From Chamaea fasciata (Eukaryota; Chordata; Aves; Passeriformes; Sylviidae): DNA of 64,000 bases. Both the position numbers and the translations under genes were made by a program. The notes beneath the pieces are model-generated. The model did no database searches, was not told where the DNA came from, and was given only the letters and a program-made list of their open reading frames with translations. Of this stretch, positions 49,001 through 62,957 are shown piece by piece (positions within the stretch are counted from its first letter, which is position 1; every line of letters starts with the position of its first letter). The stretch spans positions 8,976,501-9,040,500 of the forward strand of contig JARCOQ010000016.1 of assembly GCA_029207755.1 (NCBI GenBank). The letters run 5' to 3'.

Positions 49001-52000
49001 TGATTGCTGACCCCAAATCAAGATTGTAACCCTCAGAAGCATCTCCCCAAATCTGCCTTTCCAAGGCTGCAGCACCTCTGCCAATAACTGTGCTTGTTCC
49101 TGCCTCCCAAATAAAACCCCCTGAGCTGGGAGCTCCCAGCGCTTTCTCCAGCATCCTTCTCTGTCCCTCCTGGTGTTTCCCAAACCTGCCAGGGAAATCT
49201 GGGCTTTGCACCAGCAGGAATTTGCTCTCTGGGAACACTTTTCCTATAATTTTGGCTTCTCCCATCAAACAAGGCACTGCTGATCCCAAGGGGAACCCCC
49301 TGGGCGTGCAGGAATTTTGGGGGCTTACCTGGGGCAGGGCTTGCACCACCGTGTCCAGCAGGGCTCTCATGCCCGTGGCCATTTTCAGCAGTTTCAGCAC
49401 TGGAACGAGGAGGAAATCCTGCTCAGCAGGGCTGGGGGACGCGGCAGGGAAAAATCCAGGGGGGAAATCAGGGCTCAGGGCTTGCAGGGAGGGTTTAATT
49501 CTCTCTTCCTGCTGAACATCCCACCGTCAGTGCCAAGGGGGGATGGATTCCCATTGCCAGAGGGCAGGGTTATGGGATATCGGGAAGGAATTCCTCCCTA
49601 GGAGGGTGGAATAGAATTTCCAGAGAAGCTGTGGCTGCCCCTGGATCCCTGGAAGTGTCCAAGGCCAGGTTGGATGTGGCTTGGAGCAAGCTGAGATGGT
49701 GGAAGGTGTCCCTGCCATGGCAGGGGTGGGGTGGGATGGGATTTAAGGTCCCTTCCAACCCAAACCATCCTGGAATTCCATGAAAACAGACAAAAACCCA
49801 CAAGAACTCCAACAGGCAGGAAAATGGGAGGCCCCTCACCAGTGAAGAGCATCTTCCCAAGCCCTGCCTGCCATCCCTTCCCCACTCTGCTCTGGAGCAG
49901 TGTGAAAACTCTGTGCTGGACCCCAGGCTGGAGTCAGAGCAGGAAAACCCCGTGGGACCCCCGGCCCCTCCCTGAGCCGCCGCTTGGTGCTCCCCACCGG
50001 GAGCGGAGCTGCAGGGCTGGAAGGACAAACGCCCAAAGGCTTTCCCGGGGGGGCTGGGGGCTCCCAGACACACCTCTGGCTATCCTGAGCACCCTCATGA
50101 TGCGGATGATGGTGGGGTTGATGGGCAGGGCGGCGTTCATCTCGATCTCCTCCAGCGTGATCCCCACGATCGACAGCAGAACGATGGCCAGGTCCAGCTG
50201 GTTCCACCTGCAGGGAGGGCAAGGGCACAGAAAAGAAATTCCTTTTGTGTTCCTTTTGGGTTATCCACTTGGATAATCCAAGGGGAGGATTTGTGTTAAT
50301 GTTTGTGTCAGTAGCAGGCACCAGCAAATCCCAAGTGCGTCTCCTCATTCCCACCCGGGCCCGGGATTTTTAGGTGGTACAAAAGCAGCTCGGAGCAGCT
50401 GGCACAGACATCCTGTGAGCCACAAAATCTGGGAAGTGACTGGGAAGTGTTTCTGACCTCTAAGCTGAGCTGGTCAGGCCTGGTGGGAAGGGAAATGCTG
50501 GGGGAAAAGCATCAGGAATTCTGGGAGATTTCCCGGATCCCTCCTGCCCTCCAGCAGCTCTTAGGAGTTTTAGTTCTCACACCACAAAGTTTGCGCCCAC
50601 AGAGAGCAAGACCTGGGCTCTTCCCACAGCGCTGCTACACCTGCCCAGAATCTGCCTCTGGAACTGGGTCAACCCAGCCCTGAATCCCAAATCCACGGGG
50701 GTTCCAAGTGCTCCCACCTGTCCTTAAAAAACCTGCGGAAACCAAAGGCCACCAGCTTCAGCAGCGCCTCGAACACGAAGACGATGGTGAACACGTAGTT
50801 GCAGTACTTGAGGGCTTCATCCAGGGACTGGAAAGAGAGATCCCAGTTAGGCCAGCCCAGTTACCCCTTTCTAGACCCCCCCTGGCAGGGAGCAGGGTGG
50901 GGGAAGCGCAGAAATATCAGGAATAAAGTGATAAAGGCTGGCAGAGCTCGCTAAACCACGCAGCGGAGCTCAAATAAAGGCTCAGCCCCCGAGTCAAACA
51001 AAACCCTCCGGAGCACTAAGATTAGTTCTGCTAAAAATGTCAGGTTCGAGCTCGGTGCACAAATTGTTCAGCCTGGGCCAGACACGAAAAAAAATTCTCC
51101 CCTTCCCCGTCTCCTGAAAGATTCCTTGGTGTGACCTGCCCAGCCCCGGGGAGAGGGAAAAACCTCCACGGATCATTCCTTGATTCCAGCCCTCGGGACG
51201 GAGGCTTCGCCTCCAAAAAAGCTCAGGAAAATAAATAAACCTCGGGGATGGATTAAACTTTTCCTTGTTGAAAAATGGGACCTCTCCGGAGCCGGGCAAA
51301 GCGTGTCCATATTTGGTGCAGCGTTCCCGCTCTCCCCGGAGCCGCTCTCGGAAGTCAGGAATCCACAGTGTTTATACTCGAGTGTTTATAATGGATTTCG
51401 TTGGAGCTGGGGGCCAACAATAGCAAAGGAATCTTGTGGGGCCTTAAAATAGACACTGGGGGACGGGGGGGAAGCAGCTCTTGGGGTGGGGGACAGCAGG
51501 GAGGGAAGGGGAATTCAGTTCAGCGTAGCACAGGACTCTAAATTTCCAATGAAAAATGGGAATCGTGAGCATCGAGCCAGATAAAATTGGAAATAAACGC
51601 AACAGAGGAGGCTGCAGGACACCCCAGGGCACAGGAAAGCTCTTTTTGTCCCCTCTGTGTGACGCCTGGCTTCGCTGACCCCGCACGCAGCGAGGTCACC
51701 GAGGGCCATGGCCATGCCCTGGTTTTTGGGAACGAGAGCTGGAAGTTTCTCAGGTGTTGGCGACAATCCCTATTTTTGTTCCAGGACCTAAAATAAAAAT
51801 GGCAGCTCAAAAAAACCACGGGACAATTCCCTGTTCCAGCCAAAGCCTGAGCCTGACTTCTCCCATCGTTCGGATTTACAACTCAGTGTTAAGTCAACGT
51901 AAACCAAGCGTAAATAAAACCTAATCTGGACAAACACCATTTCCATGGGAAACAAGGGAATTACCCTGGTGTAAAACACACACACACACAGAGTTCCCCA

Positions 52001-55000
52001 TCCAGGAGGCATTTGCAGGCTACCACGGAACGCTGGAAAAGTAAATGCTGAGCCAGAGCTCCGTAAGCGATAACGAAATGGAAAATTTATAGATAAAAAA
52101 TTTTATAAGTTTCTATAAATTCACTTTTCGGCCCCTGTGATTTGTGGCAAAGGTGTTCTGAGGGGAGAATGATTTGAAAATCCATTTAAGAAGGGGAGGA
52201 TTGTGCTTTTAGATTGGCTTGTTCAGAACTCATCGAGGAGGAGAAACGCTCTGCATGCCGTTACTCCGAGTTTATATCTGCTGATGGAACGCTCTCAAAC
52301 TCCAGACTGTTTTCCAGTGCGAGGCTCAGTCAGGTTTGGGATCGGGGCAGGAAATACTTGGCTTGGTCTTTTCCTGGTAAAAGCTCAATTCACCCTCCAT
52401 TAGCTGGGCTTTTTTTTACCCAAAGCAGGTAAATCAAGGTTTTGCCTGAGCAGTGGGTCCCAAATGGCAGAGCTGGATCAGAATGGTGAGGCTCTCCCAA
52501 GAACTGGGGATGCCTTTGGGGACTTTTACCTAAAAGCAGAGGCCAGGTAAGATTAAGGGAATAAAAAGCAGTTCTATTTATTGAAGGGCCTTCAGGTACC
52601 TTTAGGGCAGAGGAAGTCCTCCAGGGGCTGCACCCCAAAATGGAAGATGGGTCACAGATTTTCACGATTTTATCACTTTGGTCCATTTGCATATCAGGGG
52701 TAAATCTCCCAGTTACAGCCTCAGGTAATGAACTCATTTACCCCAAATTTGCTGCCCCTCCAACTCACTTTTATTTACATCTCTCATGGCCTGAGGCAGT
52801 GAGGTGTCCTTGATTCCCTGGAGAGGAATTGTTTTGTCTGCCCAGAATGGGAGAGCAGCAGCTCCTAGAGCTCTGGTTTTATGCTTGAAGTGTTTTAGTT
52901 TTTTAAATTTTTTTTTTTTTTTTAGAGAATTTTCTGTAAGCAACAGAAATGTTTTTGTAACTGTACCTATGTTATTCATTCCTTTTCCTAGGAGGGACAT
53001 CAAGAAAAAGTCTAACCAATGTAATTGAAAAGGTTTTGCCTTTGTTTCACCAATCAAACTGGTCTGTGTAAAATAGTATTAAAAAAACCCCACACAACCC
53101 ACATCCCAAAAATAAAAAAGTTTTTTCAGCCTTCTGAATCTCGGAGTCTGTGTCTCGTGGTGCAAAACAACGTCAGCAGCTCACGCAGCGTGTGGAGTTT
53201 ACAGTTACAGAATTAACAGAAGAATTATAGAATTACAGAGTTATAGAATTATAGAGTCATAGAATTAAATAAAGAATGACATGATTAAAAATATATTAAA
53301 ACTACCAAAGCTAAACCGCCGAGGCATCACTGGAGCAGCCCCACCTTGGCCAGTTTTGCCCGGGGAGGGGGGCAGCTCCTACCTTGGGCTGGTTGTAGTG
53401 CTCCATGGACATGGTGATGACGTTGACGCCGATGATGAAGGTGATGAAGAGGTCGAGGTAGTGGCTGGTGCACAGGCTGTGGATGGATCTCCTGGCCGGC
53501 GAGTAGTCGGCGTAGTAGGGCCTGCGCTGGGCCTCTGTGGGGACACGGGGACAGCTGTGAGCCGGCGGTGCAGGGGGAAGGTCACCTCCCACCTGGACAC
53601 GGTCAGGAGGACGGAGTTGGACAAACCGTGGGAAGCGGCCGAGAGAGTCCTGAGTGACCCCTGGGTGACCCCTGAGTGATTCCTGAGTGACCCCTGAGTG
53701 ATTCCTGAGATCCCTGAGTGATTCTTGATCCCTGAGTGATCCTGGAGTGATTCCTGACTGATTCCTGAGATCACTGAGTGACCCCTGAGTGATCCCTGAG
53801 TGACCCCTGAGTGATTCCTGAGTGATTCCTGAGTGACCCCTGAGTGATTCCTGATCCCTGAGTGATTCTTGATTCCTGAGTGATCCCGGAGTGACTCCTG
53901 GCTGATTCCTGAGATCACTGAGTGATCCCTGAGAGAACCCTGAGTGACCCCTGAGTGATCCCGGTGTAATTCCTGACTGATCCCTGAGTGATTCTTGATT
54001 GATTCTTGTGTGATTCCTGAGTGACCCCTGAGTAATCCCTGACTGATCCTTGATTGATCCCTGAGTGATCCCTGATTGATCCCTGAGTGACCCCTGAGTG
54101 AATCCTGAATGATTCCTAAGTTATTCCTGTGTAATTCCTGAGTGATCTCTCAGTCATCCCAGTGTAATTCCTGAGTGATCCCTGAACGATCCCTGAATGA
54201 TTCCCAAGTGATCCCTGAGTGATCCCTGCGTGGTCCTGCCTCCCAGGCCAGCCCCGGTGGGGTTTTTGGGACCAGCCAGGTCCTGCCCTGTGTCCCACAG
54301 TCTCCCCTGGAACGGGAAGCAGGCGGGGCAGGAGCGGGATGGACGCGGGACCCAAAGCCGAGGGAAAAGCTTCAAACCCAGCCAAGCTTCAGCTGCAGGT
54401 GAGGGCAAAGCTTAGGGCAGGACTCGTCTTCCCCCAGTCCTGCAGGTGCCAGGAATATTCCAGGTGGGAGAAGAACACGCCCCGAGCTCCGGAAGGTTTT
54501 TTTTGGGGGGCGTTGGGAAGGCCTAAGGAAAAGCAGCAGGGCATTCCCGAGGGGTGGGAGCACACAGGACACAGCCACAAAGCGCTTGGCTCTGCCGGGA
54601 CAAGCAGCACAAGCTCCTCTGGAAAAAGAAATAGAAATTTACAGGTATAAAATATAGAATTAAACAATACATCTGGGGCTCGGGGCATGGCTGCGTCTAA
54701 AACCATTCACGTGGATTTTATTTCTCTGCCTCTGGTCGTGATTCCTCCTTCTTTTTTTTTTTTTTTCTCTTTGAATCATGAAAATTCCTGCCTGGGATTG
54801 TTCCAAGGAGAGTGTTCGGACCCCAGGGCTGCATTTGTGTCCCTCTCCAGTGAAACTGTGACCACGGGGGTGGCTCTGGGCACTACACGGGAGTCAAATT
54901 CCTCTCGGACTTCAGCAATGTAAATATTCCCAGTTTACCCGAGGCCGAGGCAGCCTTACTGTGGATTTTACAAGTGGGAAGAGACACTGAGGTGACCCCG

Positions 55001-58000
55001 AGTCAGAGCGGGGCTGTTCTTCACAGAGATTTGCAAACATTTCAGCCAGTTCAGCTTTTAAATGCATGAAGAGCTCAGAAAAAGCTGCTTCACCTTGGAA
55101 ATAAGGAGGGGGATCAGTTCAGAAGGGCTCAGTGCCCTCCTGAAATCCATCTCCCACTCCTCTCATCCTGCTAATACCTTTCAGATGGAAGGACTCTTGA
55201 AATGTGGGAGTTTTTTTAGTGGTTTTTTTTTTTTTGTTTTTTTTTTTTTTTTGGTGCAACTGATGCCAGATCAGAATCCAAACCCTTAAAATTAATTCGA
55301 TAAAGGGAAACAGAATGTGCAGCTCTCTTTCAACTCAGATTTTTTTTTCCTGGTAGTTAAAAGTACAGTGGAGGCATTTGAAAAACATTTCCTTCTGACC
55401 AGGGTCACCAAAGCTTTTTCTTTTTTTTTTTTCTCTGCTAAGGGGTGTGGAAAAACAAGATGAAAGCAACCAGAGTCGTTCTGGAATACATTTTTTTTTC
55501 TCCTGTTGCTTTCATGTGCCTTAATCCTACGAGTCATCTCGGACTGCTGGGGTTGTCTCTGCTACTGAGCTCAGCCTGCCTGAAAAATAATAATAAAAAC
55601 ATTGCAGTATAATATTTATTTCGGCCAGGACGATGTGCTTTCATGTGTTCTCAGGATTACAACATCCTTGTGGCTTTTTTTTTTTTTTTAATGTATTTTT
55701 AGGGAAACGTCTTCTTGGGAGTGCAAATAACTCCTTGGGAGGTCTGAGAGTCGCCTTAATAGTTAAATGTTACATTAAGGGGCAATTTATTCGTGGTGAC
55801 TGGCTGATTAACGGGTTCCAGGACACGAGCAGGGATGGCTTGGCAGCACAGCAGGAGAAGAGGTTGCAGGTGGTTTTAACCACCCCTCACCTGCCCCAAA
55901 GCCTGATTTATTCAGCAAAATGAATATTCAGGTGTTTATTCTGTTTCATCAACTAATTCCAGGAGGAGAAGCACCAGGAGACATTTTCCACTGTCAGCCT
56001 CCCAGATTCCCTGGCAGCTCCTTACGCCAACGGGCTGGAGAGGGGGAAAAACCCAAGGAGGAAGCAGCCAGCCCCAAAGGTGGGTCTGCCCTGCAGCACA
56101 CAGGGGGCTCACAGGTCTCTCTCTCGGCGCTGCCCAGGCCTGCCCAAATTCCTGCTGGCAAAACTTAGGCCAGGCTTAACCCCAGGGAGCTCCAGGAGGA
56201 GCCTGGCTCCTTTGGGATGCACACAGCCCAAAGCCAGAACGAGGGATGGGAAGGGAATTCCCACAGAGAGAGAACACCTGAGGACAGCCGGGAGGGAGGG
56301 AGGGGACAGAGGGGACAATAACCACATGCAGCAGGGACATGCTCAGGGGGACCCCATGCAGTGTCCACTCCAGGAGATGCTGCCCGTGCCAGGCTGGCAG
56401 AGGGAGTCGGGATGTGCCCAGACGGAGCCGGGATGTGCCCAAGGAGCTGGGATGTGCCTGAGGAACCAGGATGTGGCCAGGGATGTGCCCAAGGAGCCAG
56501 GGCTGGATCAGTGACCCCGGGAAGGCAGAGGGGTTGGCTGCAGCGGGGTGGGAGCAGAGGGAGAGCAGCCCCACACAGCTCTGGCAGGACGGAGGCAGCG
56601 TTCCAGAGCTCCAGAGCCTCAGCTCTGGTCATTCCCAACCCCTGCGGGAAGTCTCAGCTCTGCTGACAGCACAGCAAAGAGCTCTGGGCTCCTCTCAGTT
56701 CACATTTTTAACCCCTGGGGGGAATCTGAAGCGCCCAAATCGCGTTGAGGGTTCACTGCACACACCCCGACTGCTGCTGGCACACCCAGAGCTGTGGGAT
56801 CTGAGGGGGAACCGGGGTGAGGAGGATGCTGCTCCACGGGATGTGGGCACAGCAACCAGGGGACGCCGGATCCATCATCAATCCCAGCAGGCAAAACACA
56901 GCCTGGGCCTCGGGGTCTCTGGGAAAGTGGTTTTTGGGATGAGACTCCCTGCAGCCGGCTGGCAGATTTCTGTCATCAGGGAATGGTTTGGGTTGGAAGG
57001 GACCTCAAAGCCATCCAGTGCCACCCCCTGCCATGGCAGGGACACCTTCCACCATCCCAGGCTGCTCCAAGCCTCATCCAGCCTGGCCTTGGACACTTCC
57101 AGGGATATCCAGGGGCAGCCAGGATATCCTTCTCTGGGAATTCCATCCCAGCCCCTTTCCACCCTCCCAGGGAGGAATTCCTTCCCAGTATCCCATAACC
57201 CTGCCCTCTGGCACTGGGAATCCATCCCCCTTGCCCTGGCACTCCGTGCTCTGTAAATGCTCTCTCTCCATCAAACACAGACAAGTTTCCCTTCAGCTGC
57301 TGGTGGAAAAGCAGGAGGGGAAAAAAACCCGTAAACCATCAGATGAAAAAGGAGGAAAATCCCAGCTTTTCCTCCCCCTGCTTTTAGATGCTGGCTAACA
57401 CTTGAATCTCACCTCTCTGCAGAGTCTTTCAACTTTGCTTGTGGGTTCTGCTGACATGGAAATTAATGAAGCCCCGTTTCCCCCTGGCTTAAAAGCATTT
57501 CTAGCTGGCATTACAACTCCCAGCTCCAGCTCCTCCATAACAACGCTCTGCATGAAACATTAGAAAGCCCTAATGGGGTTATTCATGCCTGGAACAGAGC
57601 AGCTCTGTACCTGCAGCTGCCTGGAAAAAAAAGCAAAACAACAAACCAAAAAAAACCCCAAGCAGCAGGGTTTGAGAACTCCCCGCTTGGAAACTCTGAG
57701 CACTCAGGGATCCAGCACCCAAAAATTTGTAGCTCCAGCTCAGGAGGTTCTGCCGGATACAGAGGAGGTCGTGGCACTGAGAGGACGTTTAAATTGAAAT
57801 ATCACCCTCTGGAGAAAGGCCTGAAGTCCGTGCTTTGAAAGGCACCTCTGCTGGGGGCTTAAGATTCGCCTCGTCCTTCCACAGTTCTCAGCTCTGGTGG
57901 GAAAAGCCTCGGAGGAACGGATTTGTGGCCGCTTTCCTCTCACAGAGCTGAAATTGGGGAAAAAAGTTCTTCTGAATTCTCAGTTTTGGGGGTTTTCCCA

Positions 58001-61000
58001 AAGGGACACCACTGAAAGGCACACTCTGCTCCCAGCTGGAGCTGTGATTCCCAGCTTTCCCAGCTTTTCCTGCTCTGCTTTCAGCCCCCGGTGTCACCCA
58101 GACCCTCTGGCAGCCTTTGAAGTGCAGAGCTGACAGGGCAGCGAAGATCCAGGAGGGCTGGATTTGGCCCTGGATCCCACAGGCAGAGGAGATCCAGCTG
58201 ATCCACGTGTTTTTAATCAAAACCTTCAGTTTGGGGAGCCTGCTTTCGGTCTGTGTCGTCTGAGAAGCTCATTAAGAGGCAGAGAGCAGCAGGACTGTTA
58301 AATTACACTTGGATATAATGGATGGAGCAGGGACAGCATCAGGAAAAAAAAATATTCTGGTTTATCTTGATTTTTTTTCCCTCTTCGCATAACAAAAAAA
58401 GTTCACTGAGCGGTTCTGCCTTTCAAACCACATCAAATGCATTTGTCAGTGTCCTCACCCCCTGCCCTCTGCTCTCCTGGAGCAGACTGAACCTGCTGCC
58501 AACCCCTTCGGCAATCCCTTCTCAGATGGGAGAGAAGAAATGTTTTGGAGAGATCTGAGGTGGTGACAGCAGGGAACTGGGCTCAGAGGGACCCTCCTGC
58601 TGAAAAATCACCCCAAAAGCAGGTGGTGACACCCCATCCCACCTGAGAAGGGGCTGGGTCCTGCCGCAGGGCAGGAGCAATCCCCAAATCCTGGATCCAG
58701 CCCGGGACTGGCACCCAGGTGAGGTTTAACCCACTCCCAGCCCCAAGCCCAGCCTGCCACAGCTCCGTGGTACATTTCTGTGCCGGCAGGGGCAGATCCC
58801 CCAGCCCTCAACCCCCAGGGGACAGCACAGACAGGGGACAGCACGCACAGACAAGGTGCCAGGCAGCCGGAGGGTGCATTTGTGGCCCAGGCTGGATTTT
58901 CCCTCCTGTTAAAGCACAAGTTCTTCCTCCTCTCCCGCGAGATGCTGGCTGAACTAAAAGCAGGGATCTCTGTCAGCATTCCCACACTCCTCCCTCCTCT
59001 CCCCTGCGGTGACCAGGCTCTCTCCCGCTGCCCCACAGGGGTGACCCGGGGTGCTGGGACACGTGGGAGCGCTGGGAGGGACACATGGAAGCAGAGGGAG
59101 CTGCCAGCTGCTGTCACCACGCAGACCCCACAGCTCGACGAGCACACACACACAAGTCACAGCTCACATCTTTCTGAGTCTGCCACGGGGGGTTTTTTTT
59201 TTCTTTTTTTTTCATCAAATCCATCATCATCTAAACGACCCAGGAAGTTCAGACCCCCCCCCCCAAACGAAACAAAAAAATAACCCCTTGAAATGGAAGC
59301 AGCAAATTCCCAAACGTGTGTCAGATATTTGGGGTCACCTCGTTAACAGTTGGGATGCCGAGCTGTCCTTGCAGGCAGGGCCAGAGAGTTTCAGGGAATT
59401 TTTTGGAAGCCCAGCTCACGGCCAAATGTTTCACTTCTCAGCTGCTCCACTGAGCTGATCCCCTTCCAGAAATCTGTCCTCCTCCCTGCGCGCTCCCCAG
59501 GAAATGTTGCAGCCCTCATCCGTGCAATGGCTGCTCTGAAATAGCTCCTTGGAGGTGGTGGATGGGGAGGGACAGTGCCACCGTGTCCATCACTCTGACA
59601 GGGACTGGCTCTTTCTGGTGTCTGAGCTGTGCAGTCACAGCCAGGCTTTAATAAGATTTATTTCCTAATCACGAGCAGAGCTGTGCCTCCATCCCTGCGC
59701 CCCTGTTTCCTCTAAGGATGCTTAAAATTGCTTTTTTTTTTTAAATTTTTTTTAATTTCGTCTACACTTCGAGTTTATCTGAATGTCTTTTAGGTCAGCA
59801 CATTGGGGTAGAGACTGCACAAGGAGAAACCCCTGGGACCCTAAACACGATTCTCCTCCCCGGGCTGGAAATGCTGCCTCCAGTATTTCCACCCTCAGAC
59901 TGCCAAAGCGAAATGGGAAAAGGGGAAGGAGATTGCATTTGAACTCTTGGAAATCTCTGGAGAGAATCAGTGTCTGAGCTGGATCTCATTTTGAGCCGGG
60001 CACTGAGCTCACAGCGGGCTAAAATCAAACGGGCTCGGCCCTCCCTGTGGTGTCATCAAGGTCCCGTGGGGACAACAGTGCCACCATTTAGTGCTGAGGT
60101 GTCCCCTGGCTCTAGGGAGGAGCAGGAGAGGGGCTGGGAGGGGCACAGCTCCTGCCTCAGGCCTGGAGGGATGCAGGGAATGGGGAAAATCCCGGCACAG
60201 CCTGTGCCTGCCCTGTCCTTGGAGCTGGGCTGCTCCTCCAGCTGGAAATGGATATCCACGGCCTGATGTGTGGGACACAACCAACCTGTGACAACATTTG
60301 GTCCTTCCAGGAGATGACACGGCCAGGCAGAGTCACGGCAAACAAAAGCTTGGCCTTACCCCTGACTAAGCTCAGCTTTACCTCAGTGGCCAAGCCAGGT
60401 TTGCTCGCTGCTCAGAGATGCCTGGCAGGTTCTCCCTGCTCACTGAAACTCCTGGGGAAGCTGGGGCTGCTTTCCTGGCAGTTTTCCTGGGAATACCCTC
60501 CCAGGTGGAACCTGCCCAGGGGAGGTGGGCATGAACAGGTTTGGGGCAGGAAAGGAGCAACGGGCTCAGGTGCTTTTGGGGTTTGATGGTCCCTATTAGA
60601 CCCACTGAGAAGGAAATTCTGGCTAAAGGCCTTTTTTGGCTCATGGCCCTGCCCCTGGCCAGTGTCCCAAGGACGACAAGAGTCCCAGGACTGAGTCCCA
60701 GCCTGGAATGGGACCAGCATCTCTCGTCACGGACATCTTCCCCCGAGGAATTCTCCCTGCTGTCCCCAGCCCGTGGCCCTGGCCATGCCCCCATGCAGTG
60801 TCTGTGGCATGCGGGGCCCATGCTCCAGGACTCCCAAACTGCATCAGCCCCGTCGGAGCTGAGCAAAGAATTCCCAAATCAAACCCTGGCGCTGCCCTGG
60901 GGTGCGAGGCGGCGCGTTAGGGCTCGGGGCAGCCTCGGAGGGGCCTCCAGGCACAGGGGGAGCACTGAAGCTGCTCACCCCTGCAGAGAGGACTCTGCTG

Positions 61001-62884
61001 GAGGAGGATTTTTCTCCCCAGGCAGGTGGGCTCTTCCCACCAGGACAATCCCAAGGCGTCGCCAGCCCCGAGCCTTAAGGCACCGCCAAAGATGTAAGGA
61101 GGCAACAAAACCTCCTGATCCCCAACAACAAAAAAAACCCAAAAAAACCCCCGAAAAAGCCACCAAACCCAAAAGGAAATCTCGCTTTGGGAGCAGGCGG
61201 GGCTCAGAAAGATTTTGGTTCGTAAGGCACTCTACCGACCAGACAGGTACATCTCCTTACTCCTGCGCTTTTTCTCCAGGCGCCGCAGCCGCTTCTCCTC
61301 CCGGCGCCGCGCCTCCTCCGCCTCCTGGTGCTGCCGGCACTTGTGGAAGTTCTCCACCACCACCCCCACGAACATGTTGAGCACGAAGAAGCTGACGATG
61401 AGCAGGAAGGAGATGAAGTAGAGCAGCATCCAAGGGTTGTGGTTCTGGATGGGCTGGGAGAAGGGGAAAAAAATGAGGGAGAAGCGGCACAGAGCGGGTG
61501 GGTTAAGTCAGATTTTTGGAGCAACAGGTTGCCTGGGGAGGGGGAGGAGGAGGAGGAGGAGAAGAGGTTTTTCCCAAAGTGTTTTCCTCTCATTCGCCTT
61601 CTCACTGACTAAAATTTTACTGTTTGGAGCAAAAACCCACCCAAAACCGCCCCACAGGGTTTAATTATTTTGGCGTTTGTTTCACACGGCTCCGGATAAA
61701 TCTCAGCGGATGAGCATCATCCCACCAGCAAGACAGTTTCAGCTAAAGATAGGCTCCAGATTTCTAATTTTTTCAGATGTGGGCTCCTGCTTAATGTCTC
61801 TCAGTCGTTACCAGATCTTCAGAAGTGGGGGGGGAATGAAGTCCAAAGCGTTGCTGTGGCTCTGGGTGGGTCCTGCTCATGCCAGACTCGACTTCCCATG
61901 GAAAACGCCACGAGACTCACAAACTGAACGCCTTTTCCACAACATTCCCGGTGCTTCCCCATCCTCAAGGACCCTCATTCCAATTCATCCTACGTCCTCT
62001 GACGCAGGGCGTGTCAGAGCTTGCCCTACCACGGGAAGCAGCAGCGGAAAACCAACTCCAAAAAAAAACGGAAAACCGGCAGCTCAAGGAGTGATCGGGA
62101 TCTGGAGGAGGTTCCACAGCTCTGCTCCTTCCTGGGATTTCAAAAAACCCCGGAATGCCCAGGCCTGAGGGGAGAGAGGAGCCCATGTGGGCCCTGCAGG
62201 TACCTGTTGGTCGATGCCCACGGCGTCCAGCCCGTCGTACATGATGTTAACCCAGCCGTCCTTGGAGGAGAGGACAAACAGGGACATCAGGGCCTGGAAA
62301 AGGGACAGGAGAGCTTGGTCTCACCTTTCAGTCCCCAGAGGAGGAACTCTCAACTCCTCCTGGGGCCTGGCCTGCTTTTCAGCCACTATGAAGCAGCTTG
62401 TTTTCTTTATCTGCATGCAGCACAGCCAGAAATCAAGGGAATAAAAGGGGCAGTTGAGGGGTTGCATCCCAAAGCAGAGGCTTTAGGACAACACTCCTAA
62501 AACCAAGGAATTGTACAACCGCAGCAAGGGATCAGGAGTTGATCTGATCCATTTTTACACATTTAGGGTGGAAGACAGAGATTTCCAGATCAAGCCATGG
62601 AATGACCAAGGATGGAAAAGGCCTCGAAGGTCACCGAGTGCAAATATCACCCCGCCGAGAGATGACCGCGACATCTAAAATTTTGGAAACCTCCCATGGT
62701 GGAGGCTCCACAGCCTCCTAAAGCCACACATCTCTAGTGCTCATCCAGGTGAAAATCCATGGAAAATCCCTGCAGGGAGGACTTTACCTGCCCCAAATTG
62801 TCGAAGTTGTATTTCCTCCGGACCCATCTGTAGTGAGCGTTGGTGCAGTCGGCCTTCGTGGTGATGTTTTTGACATCGGGGCCA

Positions 62885-62915
<31 letters not shown>

Positions 62916-62926
62916 GCGTTTGAGAG

Positions 62927-62957
<31 letters not shown>

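Larger units (their letters stand above)
53535..61239 (-). other. CACNA1H 7.7-kb intron
   Basis: The largest intron in the window. It contains the 11-bp array (53648-54232), T runs near 55.2 and 55.43 kb and a minus-strand CR1 at 56978-57250. GC-rich unique sequence at 58.6-59.1 and 60.0-61.0 kb yields spurious ORFs. A very small alternative exon in the linker, as known in mammalian Cav3.2, could be hidden here; I could not locate one. Confidence 0.6.

Noticed and set aside
53379..53918. 179-codon minus ORF with repeated [11 protein letters not shown]
   Set aside because: Out-of-frame read of a CACNA1H exon joined to the 11-bp array.
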